Assembly (NCBI RefSeq): GCF_964275155.1
Contig: NZ_OZ193413.1
Span: 372,001 to 436,000 of the forward strand
DNA length: 64,000 nucleotides
Direction: 5' to 3'
Source of the DNA: Curculioniphilus buchneri
GTDB taxonomy: Bacteria; Pseudomonadota; Gammaproteobacteria; Enterobacterales; Enterobacteriaceae
Part shown: piece after piece, positions 32,862 to 44,073 of the stretch
Numbering within the stretch: position 1 is the stretch's first letter
How the letters are laid out: each line of letters opens with the position of its first letter
Made by a program: the position numbers and the translations under genes
Notes under the pieces: model-generated
Told to the model about the DNA's origin: nothing
Databases searched by the model: none
What the model saw: only the letters and a program-made list of their open reading frames with translations

Positions 32862-33767
32862 TTACTGTTCTATGAAAGAAGTTTGTAGCCAATTTTTAAA
32901 CTTTTTACCTAAACTTTTATGTCGAAGACTATATGTAAAAAAGGCTTGCATATAGCCTAATTTGTTTCCGCAGTCATAGCTGCATCCTTGCAAATGATAT
33001 GCTTCTACTCTATTTTTTGTCATCAGCATTGCAATGGCATCTGTAAGTTGAATTTCATTATTAAATCCAGAAGGAGTTTTTTTTAAAAATTCCCAAATCT
33101 CAGCAGAAAGTACATAACGACCGATAAGAGATAAATTAGATGGTGCTTCTTCTTCTGTTGGATGTTCGACTACATCTACTATTTCAATATGTTCTCCTGG
33201 CTGAAAATTGTTATTTTGGCAATTTACGATTCCATAATTACTTACATTATCCGTTGGTCCAACAAGAATTTGACTGAAGCCTGTTTTTTCAAAATGCTTA
33301 AGCATTGCAGCTAGATTATCGGTTTTCAGATTCGACGTATATTCATCAATAATAACATCAGGTAACACTATCGCCACAGGTTCATTCTTTATTAGGGGAT
33401 GAGCACATAATACTGCATGACCTAACCCTTTGGCCAATCCTTGACGAATATGCATAATCGTAACATATGGAGGACAAATCGCTTTAATGTCTACTAAAGG
33501 TTGGCGATTTATACGTTTTTCTAACATAGTTTCTAATTCAAAACTAGTATCAAAATGATTTAAAATTGAATTTTTTGAAGAATGAGTGATTAATATAATT
33601 TCGTTAATACCTGCAGCGATACATTCATTAACTACATACTGAATCAGCGGTTTATCTACTAGTGGTAACATTTCCTTAGGAACTGCTTTGGTGGCTGGTA
33701 ACATTCTTGTGCCTAATCCTGCTACCGGAATAATTGCTTTTTTTACTTTGATAACAAAACTAGACAT
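32862..33767 (-). CDS. galU: UTP-glucose-1-phosphate uridylyltransferase
   Basis: Makes UDP-glucose from UTP and glucose-1-phosphate. It has 301 residues (E. coli 302). The nucleotidyltransferase signature GLGTRMLPATKAVPKEMLPL is at about residues 18-37; KPLIQYVVNECIAAG, THSSKNSI.NHFDTS, GLGHAVLCAHP, LPDVIIDEY, GRYVLS and the GCSYDCGNKLGYMQAF block follow. UDP-glucose would supply WaaE, which uses it for the inner core. The gene stands alone, with about 3 kb of non-coding DNA on one side and a fossil hns on the other. Confidence 0.97.
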   Translation of the reverse strand: MSSFVIKVKKAIIPVAGLGTRMLPATKAVPKEMLPLVDKPLIQYVVNECIAAGINEIILITHSSKNSILNHFDTSFELETMLEKRINRQPLVDIKAICPPYVTIMHIRQGLAKGLGHAVLCAHPLIKNEPVAIVLPDVIIDEYTSNLKTDNLAAMLKHFEKTGFSQILVGPTDNVSNYGIVNCQNNNFQPGEHIEIVDVVEHPTEEEAPSNLSLIGRYVLSAEIWEFLKKTPSGFNNEIQLTDAIAMLMTKNRVEAYHLQGCSYDCGNKLGYMQAFFTYSLRHKSLGKKFKNWLQTSFIEQ

Positions 33768-36700
33768 GTGTGACCTTTAGTGATGCTACAGCAAGGTAAT
33801 GTCTGCATATAATATTATATGCTGGTTTATAAGTATTATTAACATCTATTGTTCAATAGGTTAAAATTTATTTTTTAAAAAATAAATACAAAATTTATGG
33901 TATTTTACACTAATAAAGAAAAATTTTTCTTCTCTGCATTAATAGTATTCATCTATTTATTGATTTTGGTAAGGCTACTTATTGAATAATTGATATTTAT
34001 GATTAATTAGTTTTTTAAAAAATACTAAAAATATAAATAATAACAGTATTTAAATTAAATTTAATCATATTGGTGTATATGATAAAATAATAGATAAATT
34101 AATTTTTTAATTTTTAAAATAGCAATATTTATAATAAAAAATTATTTTCATAGTGATTTATTCAAAGTATGTCATGTAAAATATGATCGGATAACGATAT
34201 ACTATTATATATTTTGAGATTAATAAACTATTATATAAAATATATATGATATTATGGATATGATAAAACGATTTCTATTAATCAATCGTAATTATAAAAA
34301 TTCTTTTTTAAGAAAAAAGTTTAATTTTATTTTATAAATAGTGAATACTCTATTAATTTTCAAGGAATAAATATTTAATACAGACTATTATAGAAAATTT
34401 GAATTAATATTCAGTTAAATTAACTATATAAAATATATGATAATATAATTATATTTAAAAAATATAACATTAAATTTAGTTAGGTCTTTTAAAAATGAAT
34501 TACTCTATTTTTAATGTTGATTAAATAATATATTTTCTTATATTGAAAAGTAATTCTTGAATCTTATTAAGTGTATCTTGTTTTTAATTGTATATCTTTT
34601 AGATTTAAATATACTAATTTTATTATATTATTAAAATTTGGTTAATTTTACTATATTCATAGTATAAGATTTATAAATCTTCATGTTTTACATGAAAATA
34701 ATTATTTTTAATAAGATTTAAATATTTTAAAAAATATTTAAATTTTAATAAAATAGAATGTAAATTCTTGTGTTATTGAAAGTCTTTTTAGACCGTATTC
34801 TAGAATATCAATATCGCTTTTAAAACAATTAATTAGTAATTAAATAATTTATAGGACTTGAAATCATACATATTTTTAATGTATTATTTAATCATCATAT
34901 ATATCGAAATTAAATAATGACATTGATGTAGGCGATGAATACATCATTGATACTTTATAATCTACTATAAAAGGTTTAATCTAAACATTATTATAGCTTT
35001 CAAATAAATATTAATAAATTTTACTATAAGTACATGGTATATTTTAAAATAATAAATGCATATATGAATTTATTCAGGTAATTAATGAATTAGTATTATG
35101 TTGATAGACATAATTTATCTTTTTTTAAAAGCAATATATATAATCTTTCTCTTAAATATAAATCATATATTCAATATTCAATAAATTAACCGTATGTTAA
35201 CATACCATATCATGATATGCATGGTAAAATAATAAAAATTCATTCATAGGATGAATCAATCAATAATCTAAAAATATTAGTCATATATCACATATAGATA
35301 TTAAAAAATAAGATAATATCAATTATATTAATATCATTGGTTTTAGCACTAATGATATTGTAAAATTTTAATTTTTGTAATTATAATATTATATTTTAGA
35401 AAAATTAAAACTAAATTATAATTACAGTTTATACATTTATTTTAGATGACTAGCATTGCATCGAAATATATGAGTCTTAATATATAAATTTAAACTTATA
35501 AATTAAGCAGTACTTGAATGATAGTACTTAAGTCACGTCAAGATTTGATTTTCTGATTTAATCAATGACTAATAATTAATTATTCCAACTAGCTAAAATC
35601 TGTTACAGTAAAATTACTTGTGTAAAAATGACGAAAGCTTGTTTCATTAATATATACAGAATAATTCTTAAAAATTAAATTGTTTTTAACAATGATATGC
35701 ATGTTATATAATAAATTATATTACCTGATAATATTTATATGAAAAATATATTATAAATAAAATTCAAACTTAAAAAATTCAGCATAATATTCTACCGAAT
35801 ATTTATGTTGTGTACTAGTAACAATAAAGAATATATATCAGTATGAATATACTGTCGTAATTGTTAAGTCATTTTATATTGTATAATGTCATTTTATTAA
35901 TAGAACGTTTACAGCGCAAACATAAGTTAAAGTATATTAATCTAATCTCATGATAAATTTCAATGAATACTATTTGAAATACTGTACTTATATTCATACT
36001 TATTACACTAATTTAGTTTTATTCACTAATCTTCATTCATCTTAATAATATTTCATATAATTTTCTAAAACTTTTAAAAAATAAATTAAATATTAATTTT
36101 ATTGGCGCTATTTATATATAATTTATAGTGATTGTTGTTTATAATATAGCGTAATATTTCATATATTAATATATATTGTCATCAAAAGTAATTTTGTTAC
36201 TTAAATGTACAATAAAACTCAATGTAGAAATCACACACATCTTATTAAAAGATATATTACTAAATAATTTTCATTAAATTAAATTTAAGCATTGAAAATC
36301 AATTATCAATCTATAATATGATGTTGTATCATTGCATATACAAACGTTGCTTTACATATACGCTTTATATATTTTGATACACTAAAAAAATTGTGGAATG
36401 TAAAAATACAATCTAAATAGTACAGAAATTGTATGTACGAATTAGATAAACAGTTTAAAATTATGTAATAAAACCTCTAAGTATATTAATGCAAAATAAA
36501 ATAAAACAACCTATTTGTTATATATAAAAAATAATTTACTGGATTTTGGTTAACGACTCTTAGATATTACATGGTATCGTAGATTTTGTAGTTTTTTATT
36601 TCGATTGTAAACATTAATAGATGATTATGTTACAACTGTTTATAACAAACTTTTTGTGAGTGTAAGCTTATTTATAAAGCAATACTTTTAATTAAGTAGT

Positions 36701-36779
36701 CATGATATTATTTTAGTCATAATATCTTTATAAGATAGAAGAGATGAGTGGGTAAAAACAGTCGAAAAGGAGATCGCTT
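33768..36779. other. 3.0 kb gene-free stretch between galU and cvrA
   Basis: Extremely A/T-rich, with no recognisable gene or fossil. The only structure noted is a hairpin with an 8-bp stem at 36704-36726, in the probable 5' leader of cvrA. Confidence 0.5.
36704..36726 (+). promoter_or_regulatory. leader hairpin upstream of cvrA
   Basis: GATATTAT-TTTAGTC-ATAATATC forms an 8-bp stem with a 7-base loop, 54 bases before the cvrA start, and is followed by TTTATAAG. It could be a weak attenuator or upstream terminator; chance pairing in A/T-rich DNA is possible. Confidence 0.3.
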
Positions 36780-38504
36780 TTGGACAGCAGTAGTATTGTA
36801 AGTTTATTTATTATTGGCTCTATTTTGGTGGGTGGAAGTATCTTACTAAGTTCATTTTCCTCTCGTCTAGGAATACCTATCTTAGTAATTTTTCTAGCCA
36901 TTGGCATGCTAGCAGGCATTGATGGTCTAGGTGGAATTGCATTTGATAATTATCCAGTAGCATATCTCATTAGTAATCTAGCATTAGCTGTAATTTTATT
37001 AGATGGTGGAATGCGTACGCGTGCCGACGCTTTTCGTGTGGCCTTATGGCCATCACTATCCTTAGCAACCATAGGCGTTATTATTACTGCTGGATTAACC
37101 GGCATAGTAGCAGTTTGGCTGTTTAATTTCGATATGATAGAAGGTATGTTGCTTGGGGCTATCGTTGGTTCTACCGACGCTGCAGCAGTTTTTTCGTTAC
37201 TAGGTGATAAGGGATTAAATGAACGCGTAACTTCGACACTTGAAATTGAATCAGGAAGCAACGATCCGATGGCAGTATTTTTAACTATTACACTCATCGC
37301 TATGATCCAAGATGGTCAAACTTATCTTCACTGGACTTTTTTAGTACATGTAATTCGCGAATTCGGTTTAGGTATAGTAATGGGTTTAGGCGGCGGTTGG
37401 ATACTGCAGCAAATCATAAATCGTATTTCACTAGCAAACGGTTTGTACCCTTTATTGGCAGTGAGTGGTGGAATCATGATCTTTGCGCTAACTACCGCAT
37501 TAGAAGGTAGCGGTATCCTAGCTGTTTATTTATGTGGTTTCGTATTAGGAAATCAGCCAATTCGTAATCGTTACGGTATTTTACAAACTTTTGACGGCAT
37601 GGCTTGGCTAAGTCAAATTTGTATGTTCCTAGTCTTAGGATTATTAGTAACTCCTAGCGATTTATGGATTATTGCTATTCCTGCTCTGATCTTGGCTTTA
37701 TGGCTAATATTAGTAGCACGTCCATTATCAATTTTCGTTGGTCTATTGCCATTTCGACACTATACTACCCGAGAACGTATCTTTCTCGCATGGGTTGGAT
37801 TACGTGGTGCAGTACCGATTATTTTAGCCGTATTTCCAATGATGGCTGGCTTAAATAATGCGCGCTTATATTTTAACGTAGCATTTTTTATCGTGTTAAT
37901 CTCTTTATTATTACAGGGTACTTCGCTTGGATTTGCTGCCCGTTTAGCCAAGGTTGTAGTACCACCTACTGCATCCCCTATTTCACGAATTGGACTAGAC
38001 ATTCATCCAGAAAACCCTTGGGAACAATTTATTTACCAACTTACTAGTGGAAATTGGTGCATCGGGACAGCGTTGCGAGATTTAAACATGCCTCGACATA
38101 CGAGAATCGCGGCTCTGTTTCGCGATAATATGTTACTCAATCCTACTGCTAATACGTATCTACATGAGAATGACATATTATGTATTATTGGGCGAGAAAA
38201 AGATTTGCCAGCTTTAGGAAAGCTGTTTAGCCAAATTCAACCGATTATGCTAGATCAACGATTCTTTGGAGATTTTATCTTAGATGCCAATACACGATTA
38301 TGTGATGTTTCAGAGATTTACGGATTAGAATTTGATGAAGAAGTGGATAGAAAATTAACGCTTGCCCAATTTGTGATGACTTTGCTAGGTGGAGGAGAAC
38401 CGGTAATTGGAGATAATGTAGTGGAAAAAGGAGTGCTATGGACTATCGCAGAAAAAGATGAACATCAAGTTAGTAAAATAGGTATTAAACTTGCTAATAC
38501 ATAG
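36780..38504 (+). CDS. cvrA: K+(Na+)/H+ antiporter of the NhaP2/CvrA family
   Basis: Inner-membrane monovalent cation/proton antiporter. It has 574 residues (E. coli CvrA 578). Residues about 1-390 form the multi-helix CPA1 transporter core, with GSTDAAAVFSLL and ESGSNDPMAVFLT carrying the conserved acidic residues; about 410-490 is a TrkA-C (RCK-C) regulatory domain, and the tail is a CorC-like domain as in family members. The start is TTG (encoding MDSSSIVSLF, aligned with MDATTIISLF of E. coli), supported by a strong AAAGGAGA 7 bases upstream; no ATG fits. An ion antiporter kept in a small genome suggests that pH or potassium balance still matters. Confidence 0.95.
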   Translation: MDSSSIVSLFIIGSILVGGSILLSSFSSRLGIPILVIFLAIGMLAGIDGLGGIAFDNYPVAYLISNLALAVILLDGGMRTRADAFRVALWPSLSLATIGVIITAGLTGIVAVWLFNFDMIEGMLLGAIVGSTDAAAVFSLLGDKGLNERVTSTLEIESGSNDPMAVFLTITLIAMIQDGQTYLHWTFLVHVIREFGLGIVMGLGGGWILQQIINRISLANGLYPLLAVSGGIMIFALTTALEGSGILAVYLCGFVLGNQPIRNRYGILQTFDGMAWLSQICMFLVLGLLVTPSDLWIIAIPALILALWLILVARPLSIFVGLLPFRHYTTRERIFLAWVGLRGAVPIILAVFPMMAGLNNARLYFNVAFFIVLISLLLQGTSLGFAARLAKVVVPPTASPISRIGLDIHPENPWEQFIYQLTSGNWCIGTALRDLNMPRHTRIAALFRDNMLLNPTANTYLHENDILCIIGREKDLPALGKLFSQIQPIMLDQRFFGDFILDANTRLCDVSEIYGLEFDEEVDRKLTLAQFVMTLLGGGEPVIGDNVVEKGVLWTIAEKDEHQVSKIGIKLANT

Positions 38505-38621
38505 TATTCAATAAGAATGATTATTAAAGTAATCATAAATTATGTGTCCAAATTACTTGGATATAGTAGTTATATATTCATATAACCTTTTTTGGATAAA
38601 TCGGTTATAGCGAAAAAAATT

Positions 38622-38648
38622 GTTATTTAATATTTAAATAACTTTTTT
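38622..38648 (+). terminator. A/T-only intrinsic terminator after cvrA
   Basis: A 9-bp stem GTTATTTAA-TAT-TTAAATAAC is followed directly by six T residues and preceded by a run of seven A residues, so it could act on both strands. It lies 118 bases after the cvrA stop. A second small inverted repeat (ATGATTA..TAATCAT, 38517-38536) stands just after the stop codon. Almost all the pairs are A-U. Confidence 0.65.
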
Positions 38649-39954
38649 CAATATGTTCCAATGGACATGGATGCCATTGAATTTTTTAAAAAAATGAATT
38701 AATTTCATTTGGATTTATATGGATTATTTATATTTATTTCTCATAAAATAATACATTATACCTATGTTCTTTCAAACACTATAACTTTTTATAATGAGGT
38801 AGCACATCTATTAATATCGATAAATGTAAGTGTTAACTATGCCAATAGTATAATAATTATCCAATAAGTTAATTAAATTACGCGTAAGTTTTATTTCGAT
38901 TAAGGCTAAGCGATATTTTTATAAAAATCTATTTTAAATAATTTATTAAGTTAAGTAGTAAAAATAGAAGATATCTGAATTAATAATAGATTAATGATGA
39001 CTATTTTCGTAATAACTAAGAGTATAAAATTATAAAATATAAGAAATCTATATAGGTAATATTATTAATCTTTTACGTACATTTATAATATAGTATTCTA
39101 TAGTAAATATTTACTTATTTAATTTATGTTAAAAACATAAATTTTATATAAATATATAATATGAAAAGAAAGACTATTAGAATAGTGAATATGCTTCTGA
39201 GAAAATAAAATTTATCTATAAAAATAAAATAATTATTTCAAAATAAAGATAGAAATAATATTAAACTATTACTTAATATTTTATTTGTAAAATATAAAAA
39301 CAGCTAATAATTTTACATAAAAACCATATATAAAAAATCTCAAGCTTAATTAGTATAAATAAAATATTTGTAATAAACGTTATTAGCTTTTCATATTGTA
39401 CTATTTTAAAAATAAAACATCTTAATTTTTCTTATTAATATCCATGTTAGTAATTTTTAAATGTCATTTTTTTAGTATTATGAATATTAATAACTTAATT
39501 TACTGCTAAAGATTAAGTGTCTTAAATGTCACTTGATCTTCTATTTAATCTTTTGATCACAGACTAGATCAGTCTTTATATTATACCACAATAATAACGG
39601 TATTTTCATAAGTATTATGACTATAATATAATGTGTCTCATAATGATCAGTAATCATTATGGTAAATATCATATAAATATATATTCTATATATGTTCCTA
39701 ATCATAGGATTAATTCATATGATTAATCAATCAGCGTAGTTTTTATTCCAAATATTATGATTAACTATCATAAAATCTCGTTTTACAGATACATACGTAT
39801 TTTACATATACGATTTATAGCACGTACTATTATAAATTCAAAAATACTTTTCAACAACAGTATATGGTATATTTTAGACCATTCAATTTATATCATATCT
39901 GGATATTTTTCTAATGACACGATTATTAATATGCTGTTATAAAACCCGAAAAAT

Positions 39955-40439
39955 GTAGATAATTTTAGTACTAATTACTCTTTTAGTAGTATTTACTGTG
40001 CTCTACTTTCAGTATAGTATGTTAATTTAACCATGTGTTTTATGCATTTATCAATGTTGTGCTTTATTTGGTATCTTGTTAGCCGAGCTAATCGGCACTT
40101 TTTTACCTCCCAAAACCTCTTCGTTTTGAGTATAATTTGGTTGTACAGTGCTTTTAAAGGTCTTCTATTGGCGATAAAACATACTAATATTCAACTTCAT
40201 CCCTCTCCTTTCGCTACAATGTTACTTTTTTGTTAAGTTTCCTGTGTGGCGTCCTTTAGAAAAATGGATACCATCATTATTTAGAGCTAGTAGCGATTTC
40301 ACTATTCGCCAATTGAATTTTTCTTTCTCTAGAAATGTCACAATGGATGATTATTATATTTAGTACTTATTTAGCAGTTGCTGTTATTTTATTCATCATC
40401 CAAATTTTACAATGTTTAAAACGTCTTTTTGCTTTTTAA
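39955..40439 (+). pseudogene. dsbB: decayed disulfide bond formation protein B (dsbB)
   Basis: Frames on the plus strand follow DsbB in order: VLYFQYSMLI*PCVLCIY (ALWFQHVMLLKPCVLCIY, lysine codon now TAA), CALFGILLAELIGTFLPPKT (CALFGVLGAALIGAIAPKT), IWLYSAFKGLLLAIKHTNI (IWLYSAFRGVQLTYEHTML), then QLHPSPFAT, FPVWRPLEKWIPSLF and finally EMSQWMIIIFSTYLAVAVIL. The redox CxxC is still readable. At least three frameshifts and two stops show it is dead. dsbB is expected between cvrA and minC in enterics. Its loss implies that disulfide formation through DsbA-DsbB no longer works unless replaced. Confidence 0.88.
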
Positions 40440-42275
40440 GCAGCTTAAATCTTTTAATAAACTTCAACATTTTTATGTTCTTTTAAAATTAAAAATAATA
40501 GGACAATGATTTTTTTATATTTACGAAAAAGCTTACATTAACAACATTAAGTTAATTTAATTTTATGAAGTTAATATAATTAATATTTTATGAATTTTAT
40601 TCAAATTAACTTATGCACATATAAATAGTATATTATCTATACTTTCTGTAATAATTTAAAAAATTACGTTATCGTATATTACAAAGTAATGAATTAGTAC
40701 AAAATAAATATATATTACTTATAAAGTACAATAGCTATCTTTCTTAAAAAGAAAGACTTTTTAAAATTTAACGAACTTTATGTTATTCCAATTTGTTCTT
40801 TGATTGTTTTTGATAAAAATAAAATTTTAATTTATAATCAAAAGAAAGTCACCAGATGGTTAATTGTAAAATTATATTTAATAATTTAATTCATTACGAA
40901 ACATTATATAAATATATAAGTCTTTGTTTTTGGTCATCTGTAAAGATGAAATTCAGTTCTATGAATTATATTTTTATTTAGTGTCAATTATTCTAAGATG
41001 AGTTATATATAAAATATGGTTTTTAGTTGTGTTAATGAAGTTATTGTGTTATATGAGGGCAATGCATATCAACATCGTCCCTACTGTTTCTCCTACGGGC
41101 ATTATCATTATTTTCTAATAATGGTTATTATTTTTATATATTAAATTATAAATAATGTTATTTTTAATATTGATCGTTATGAAACATTTAGTTGATCATA
41201 ACAGAAAATTCATATTTTGCATATTATGAGTATTAATTTAAAGTACTTACTAAAATATCTATTGATATTTTTATAAGCCAATAATATTAGGCAATTAGGA
41301 TTTTCCTACTAGGAAATTTAGTACATTAATTATACAGTATTTTTATATCAATACACTATGTGTCAACCAAAATTACTAATTAAGTAACGATTATGCATGA
41401 TATGATCAATATCATTCTCAATCATTTAATAAAAATAAATTGGATATATGTTATTCATAACAATCATAACATTATTTAAATAATTATTTAATTCACATTT
41501 ATTTAATTTATTTATAATTGCTATATTCTAGAATTTTATCTTTAATAAGATGTAATTGTTATTACTAAAAAACGTATATAAAATATATTATTATTTCATT
41601 CAATATTTGAAGTCAAATTGATTAGCTATTTATAAATTGATAGTACTTTATGTTTAAATACAAAATTAAAATTTAATAGGCTGTATTTTATTTTTCAACC
41701 AATTTACTTTTACATAAAAATAAAGATTTATATGATAAATAAGATTGGATAGATAGTATCTGAAGATAATGACAGCATAAACTAGATTTTTTAGATAGTG
41801 ATTTCACTGCTATTAATGTTACGCTTGTAAAGTTAAAAGTATATATCAATTAAGGACTAATAAGTATTATAAAGCATTAAAATAATTTAACAGCACATAG
41901 ATACCACGAGTTAATAACACAATATCAATAAATTTTTTTAATGTTATTGATCTACAAGATAACATCGTTGTTTTATTAATGTTTTTTTACTTTTCATATC
42001 ACAAATAAAGCAGTTATTTATTTTTATAAAAGTAAAATTACTTGAAATTATTATTTATTATTGTTAAATAATAAGTCAATTAGAATCAAAACAATATCTT
42101 TTACATATAAAAAATTTTATGCTGTAAAATTTGTAGTTGTCAAAATTTATTTGATTTTTTATCCTTTTACCATAATCAAATCTTTAATATACAAAAGTTA
42201 CTATAATATTCATACGATACACTAACGTTTCATAAGACATAAGAATATGCACTTGCTAAAGCTGAGTTAAGATCA

Positions 42276-42947
42276 ATGTCGAAAACACCTATCGAATTTA
42301 AAGGTAGTATTTTTACTTTATCAGTAATTCACGTGCATGACGTGAAACCGGACGCAATTCGTCAAGCAATTGAAAAAAAAGTTGCACAAGCACCTGAATT
42401 CTTAAAAGATGCACCTGTAGTTATTAATGTATCTAATATCGAACAGAATATTTGCTGGAAGGAATTTTCGAAAACGATACTATCTACTGGTTTACATGTA
42501 GTTGGCATAAGCGGTTGTAGTGACGTTAAATTAAAACAAGCCATTATTAACAGTGGACTACCGCTTCTTACTGAAGGTAAAATACTAAAACATAATGATA
42601 CAGCGTCATCTATAATTAAAGAAACACGGTGCATTCATATGCCCGTTCGTTCTGGACAACAAATTTATGCCCAAAATTCTGATTTAATTGTTATTGGCAG
42701 CGTAAATGCTGGTGCTGAGCTCATTGCTGATGGTAATATACATATCTACGGCACGATGCGGGGACGTGCTTTAGCTGGTGCATCAGGTAATACAGATAGT
42801 CAAATTTTTTGCACTTCTTTTTTTCCAGAACTTATATCTATTGCTGGTCAATATTGTTTGAATGATCAAATTCCAACAGAATATTTATATAAATCTATAC
42901 GACTCTGTCTTCAGAACGGAACAATTACTATTCATCCCTTAATTTAA
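42276..42947 (+). CDS. minC: septum site-determining protein MinC
   Basis: Inhibitor of FtsZ polymerisation that, bound to MinD, blocks division at the poles. It has 223 residues (E. coli 231). The N-terminal FtsZ-binding domain (about 1-105) starts MSKTPIEFKGSIFTLSV; the linker around residue 110 is some 8 residues shorter than in E. coli; the C-terminal beta-helix domain carries RSGQQIYA, SVNAGAELIADGNIHIYG and GRALAGASG, the MinD-binding surface. First gene of minC-minD-minE. Keeping the Min system suggests a rod-shaped or regularly dividing cell. Confidence 0.97.
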   Translation: MSKTPIEFKGSIFTLSVIHVHDVKPDAIRQAIEKKVAQAPEFLKDAPVVINVSNIEQNICWKEFSKTILSTGLHVVGISGCSDVKLKQAIINSGLPLLTEGKILKHNDTASSIIKETRCIHMPVRSGQQIYAQNSDLIVIGSVNAGAELIADGNIHIYGTMRGRALAGASGNTDSQIFCTSFFPELISIAGQYCLNDQIPTEYLYKSIRLCLQNGTITIHPLI

Positions 42948-42969
42948 GCCTTTAACTAGGAATCCATGT

Positions 42970-43782
42970 ATGACACGCATTATAGTTATAACGTCAGGTA
43001 AAGGAGGTGTTGGAAAAACCACATCGAGTGCAGCTATTTCTACTGGATTGGCCCTTAAGGGAAAAAAGACTGTGGTAATAGATTTCGATATTGGCTTACG
43101 AAACCTTGATTTAATTATGGGTTGTGAGCGCAGAGTGGTATATGATTTTATCAATGTTATTCAGGGCGATGCCATACTTAATCAAGCATTAATGAAAGAT
43201 AAACATACAGAAAATTTATATATCCTTCCAGCATCACAGACACGAGATAAAGATGCGTTAAAACGCACCGGTGTACAAAAAATTTTACATGATTTAAAAT
43301 TGATGCGTTTCGATTTTGTGATCTGTGATTCACCAGCTGGCATTGAAACAGGTGCATTAATGGCACTATATTTTGCTGATGAAGCTATTATTGTCACTAA
43401 TCCAGAAGTGTCATCAGTGCGTGATTCTGACCGTCTTTTAGGCATTTTATCCTCTAAATCTTATCGTGCTGAAAATAATCTGGATCCAATTAAAGAACAT
43501 TTACTATTAACTCGTTATAATCCAAGACATGTCAGTTCTGGTGACATGCTTAGCATGGAAGACGTTATTGAGATTCTTAGAATTTCTCTAATAGGAGTAA
43601 TTCCTGAAGATAGATCAGTATTACGTGCTTCTAATCAAGGTGAACCAGTTATTCTAGATATAGAATCTAATGCCGGTCAAGCTTATCAAGATACAGTTGA
43701 TCGTCTTTTAGGAAAAGATCTTCCTTTTCGCTTTATTGAAGAAGAAAAGAAAGGATTCCTAAAACGTCTATTTGGTGGATAA
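42970..43782 (+). CDS. minD: septum site-determining protein MinD
   Basis: Membrane-associated ATPase that recruits MinC and oscillates with MinE. It has 270 residues, identical in length to E. coli. The deviant Walker A SGKGGVGKTT is at about residues 9-18, the Walker B-like FVICDSPAG near 120, and the C-terminal amphipathic membrane-targeting helix EEEKKGFLKRLFGG is intact. AGGA lies 9 bases before the ATG, and minC ends 22 bases upstream. All catalytic lysines (Lys11 and Lys16) are present. Confidence 0.98.
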   Translation: MTRIIVITSGKGGVGKTTSSAAISTGLALKGKKTVVIDFDIGLRNLDLIMGCERRVVYDFINVIQGDAILNQALMKDKHTENLYILPASQTRDKDALKRTGVQKILHDLKLMRFDFVICDSPAGIETGALMALYFADEAIIVTNPEVSSVRDSDRLLGILSSKSYRAENNLDPIKEHLLLTRYNPRHVSSGDMLSMEDVIEILRISLIGVIPEDRSVLRASNQGEPVILDIESNAGQAYQDTVDRLLGKDLPFRFIEEEKKGFLKRLFGG

Positions 43783-43787
43783 TTTAT

Positions 43788-44054
43788 ATGGCATTACTTG
43801 ATTTTTTTCTATCTTCTAAAAAAACAACAGCCAATATCGCTAAAGAACGGCTACAAATAATTGTAGCAGAACGCCGAAAAAATAATAATACACCACACTA
43901 TTTACCACAACTCAAATGTGATTTATTAGAAGTTGTTAATAAATATATACATATCGATCCTGAAATGCTTTCAGTTCAATTAGAAAAAAAAGATGGAGAA
44001 ATATCTATCCTTGAGCTAAATATAATATTTCCGGAATCAAAAAGCAATAAATAA
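43788..44054 (+). CDS. minE: cell division topological specificity factor MinE
   Basis: Stimulates MinD ATPase and drives pole-to-pole oscillation. It has 88 residues, the same as E. coli. The start MALLDFFLSSKK is the membrane-targeting part, NIAKERLQIIVAERR the anti-MinCD helix, and HYLPQL..DLLEVVNKY..IDPEM..VQLE the dimerisation domain. It starts five bases after the minD stop, using GGTGG within the end of minD as the ribosome-binding site. Confidence 0.98.
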   Translation: MALLDFFLSSKKTTANIAKERLQIIVAERRKNNNTPHYLPQLKCDLLEVVNKYIHIDPEMLSVQLEKKDGEISILELNIIFPESKSNK

Positions 44055-44073
44055 AATAGTCGTAGACACTATT
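44055..44073 (+). terminator. possible terminator of minCDE
   Basis: AATAGT-CGTAGAC-ACTATT, a 6-bp stem, starts right at the minE stop codon and is followed by CTTATTGACTTTT. A/T-rich and short, but in the right place. Confidence 0.4.

Larger units (their letters stand above)
38505..42275. other. 3.8 kb stretch between cvrA and minC with a dsbB fossil
   Basis: Contains the cvrA terminator (38622-38648), the decayed dsbB (39955-40439) and, at about 41040-41110, a short patch of roughly half G+C that must be another gene relic but was not identified. In enterics nhaB and fadR lie left of dsbB and ycgN-ycgM-ycgL between it and minC; none was securely recognised. A 61-codon frame at 39757-39942 has no support. 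Confidence 0.5.

Noticed and set aside
32623..32892. 89-codon minus-strand open frame
   Set aside because: Overlaps the end of galU in another frame and shows no family features; long frames of this size can occur by chance over 38 kb of non-coding DNA.
39757..39942. 61-codon plus-strand frame before the dsbB fossil
   Set aside because: Does not match NhaB or the DsbB N-terminus and has random composition.
41040..41110. nhaB fragment (INIVPTVSPTG resembling NhaB NLPSVATPNG)
   Set aside because: nhaB should lie on the other side of dsbB in the ancestral order, and the match covers barely ten residues.
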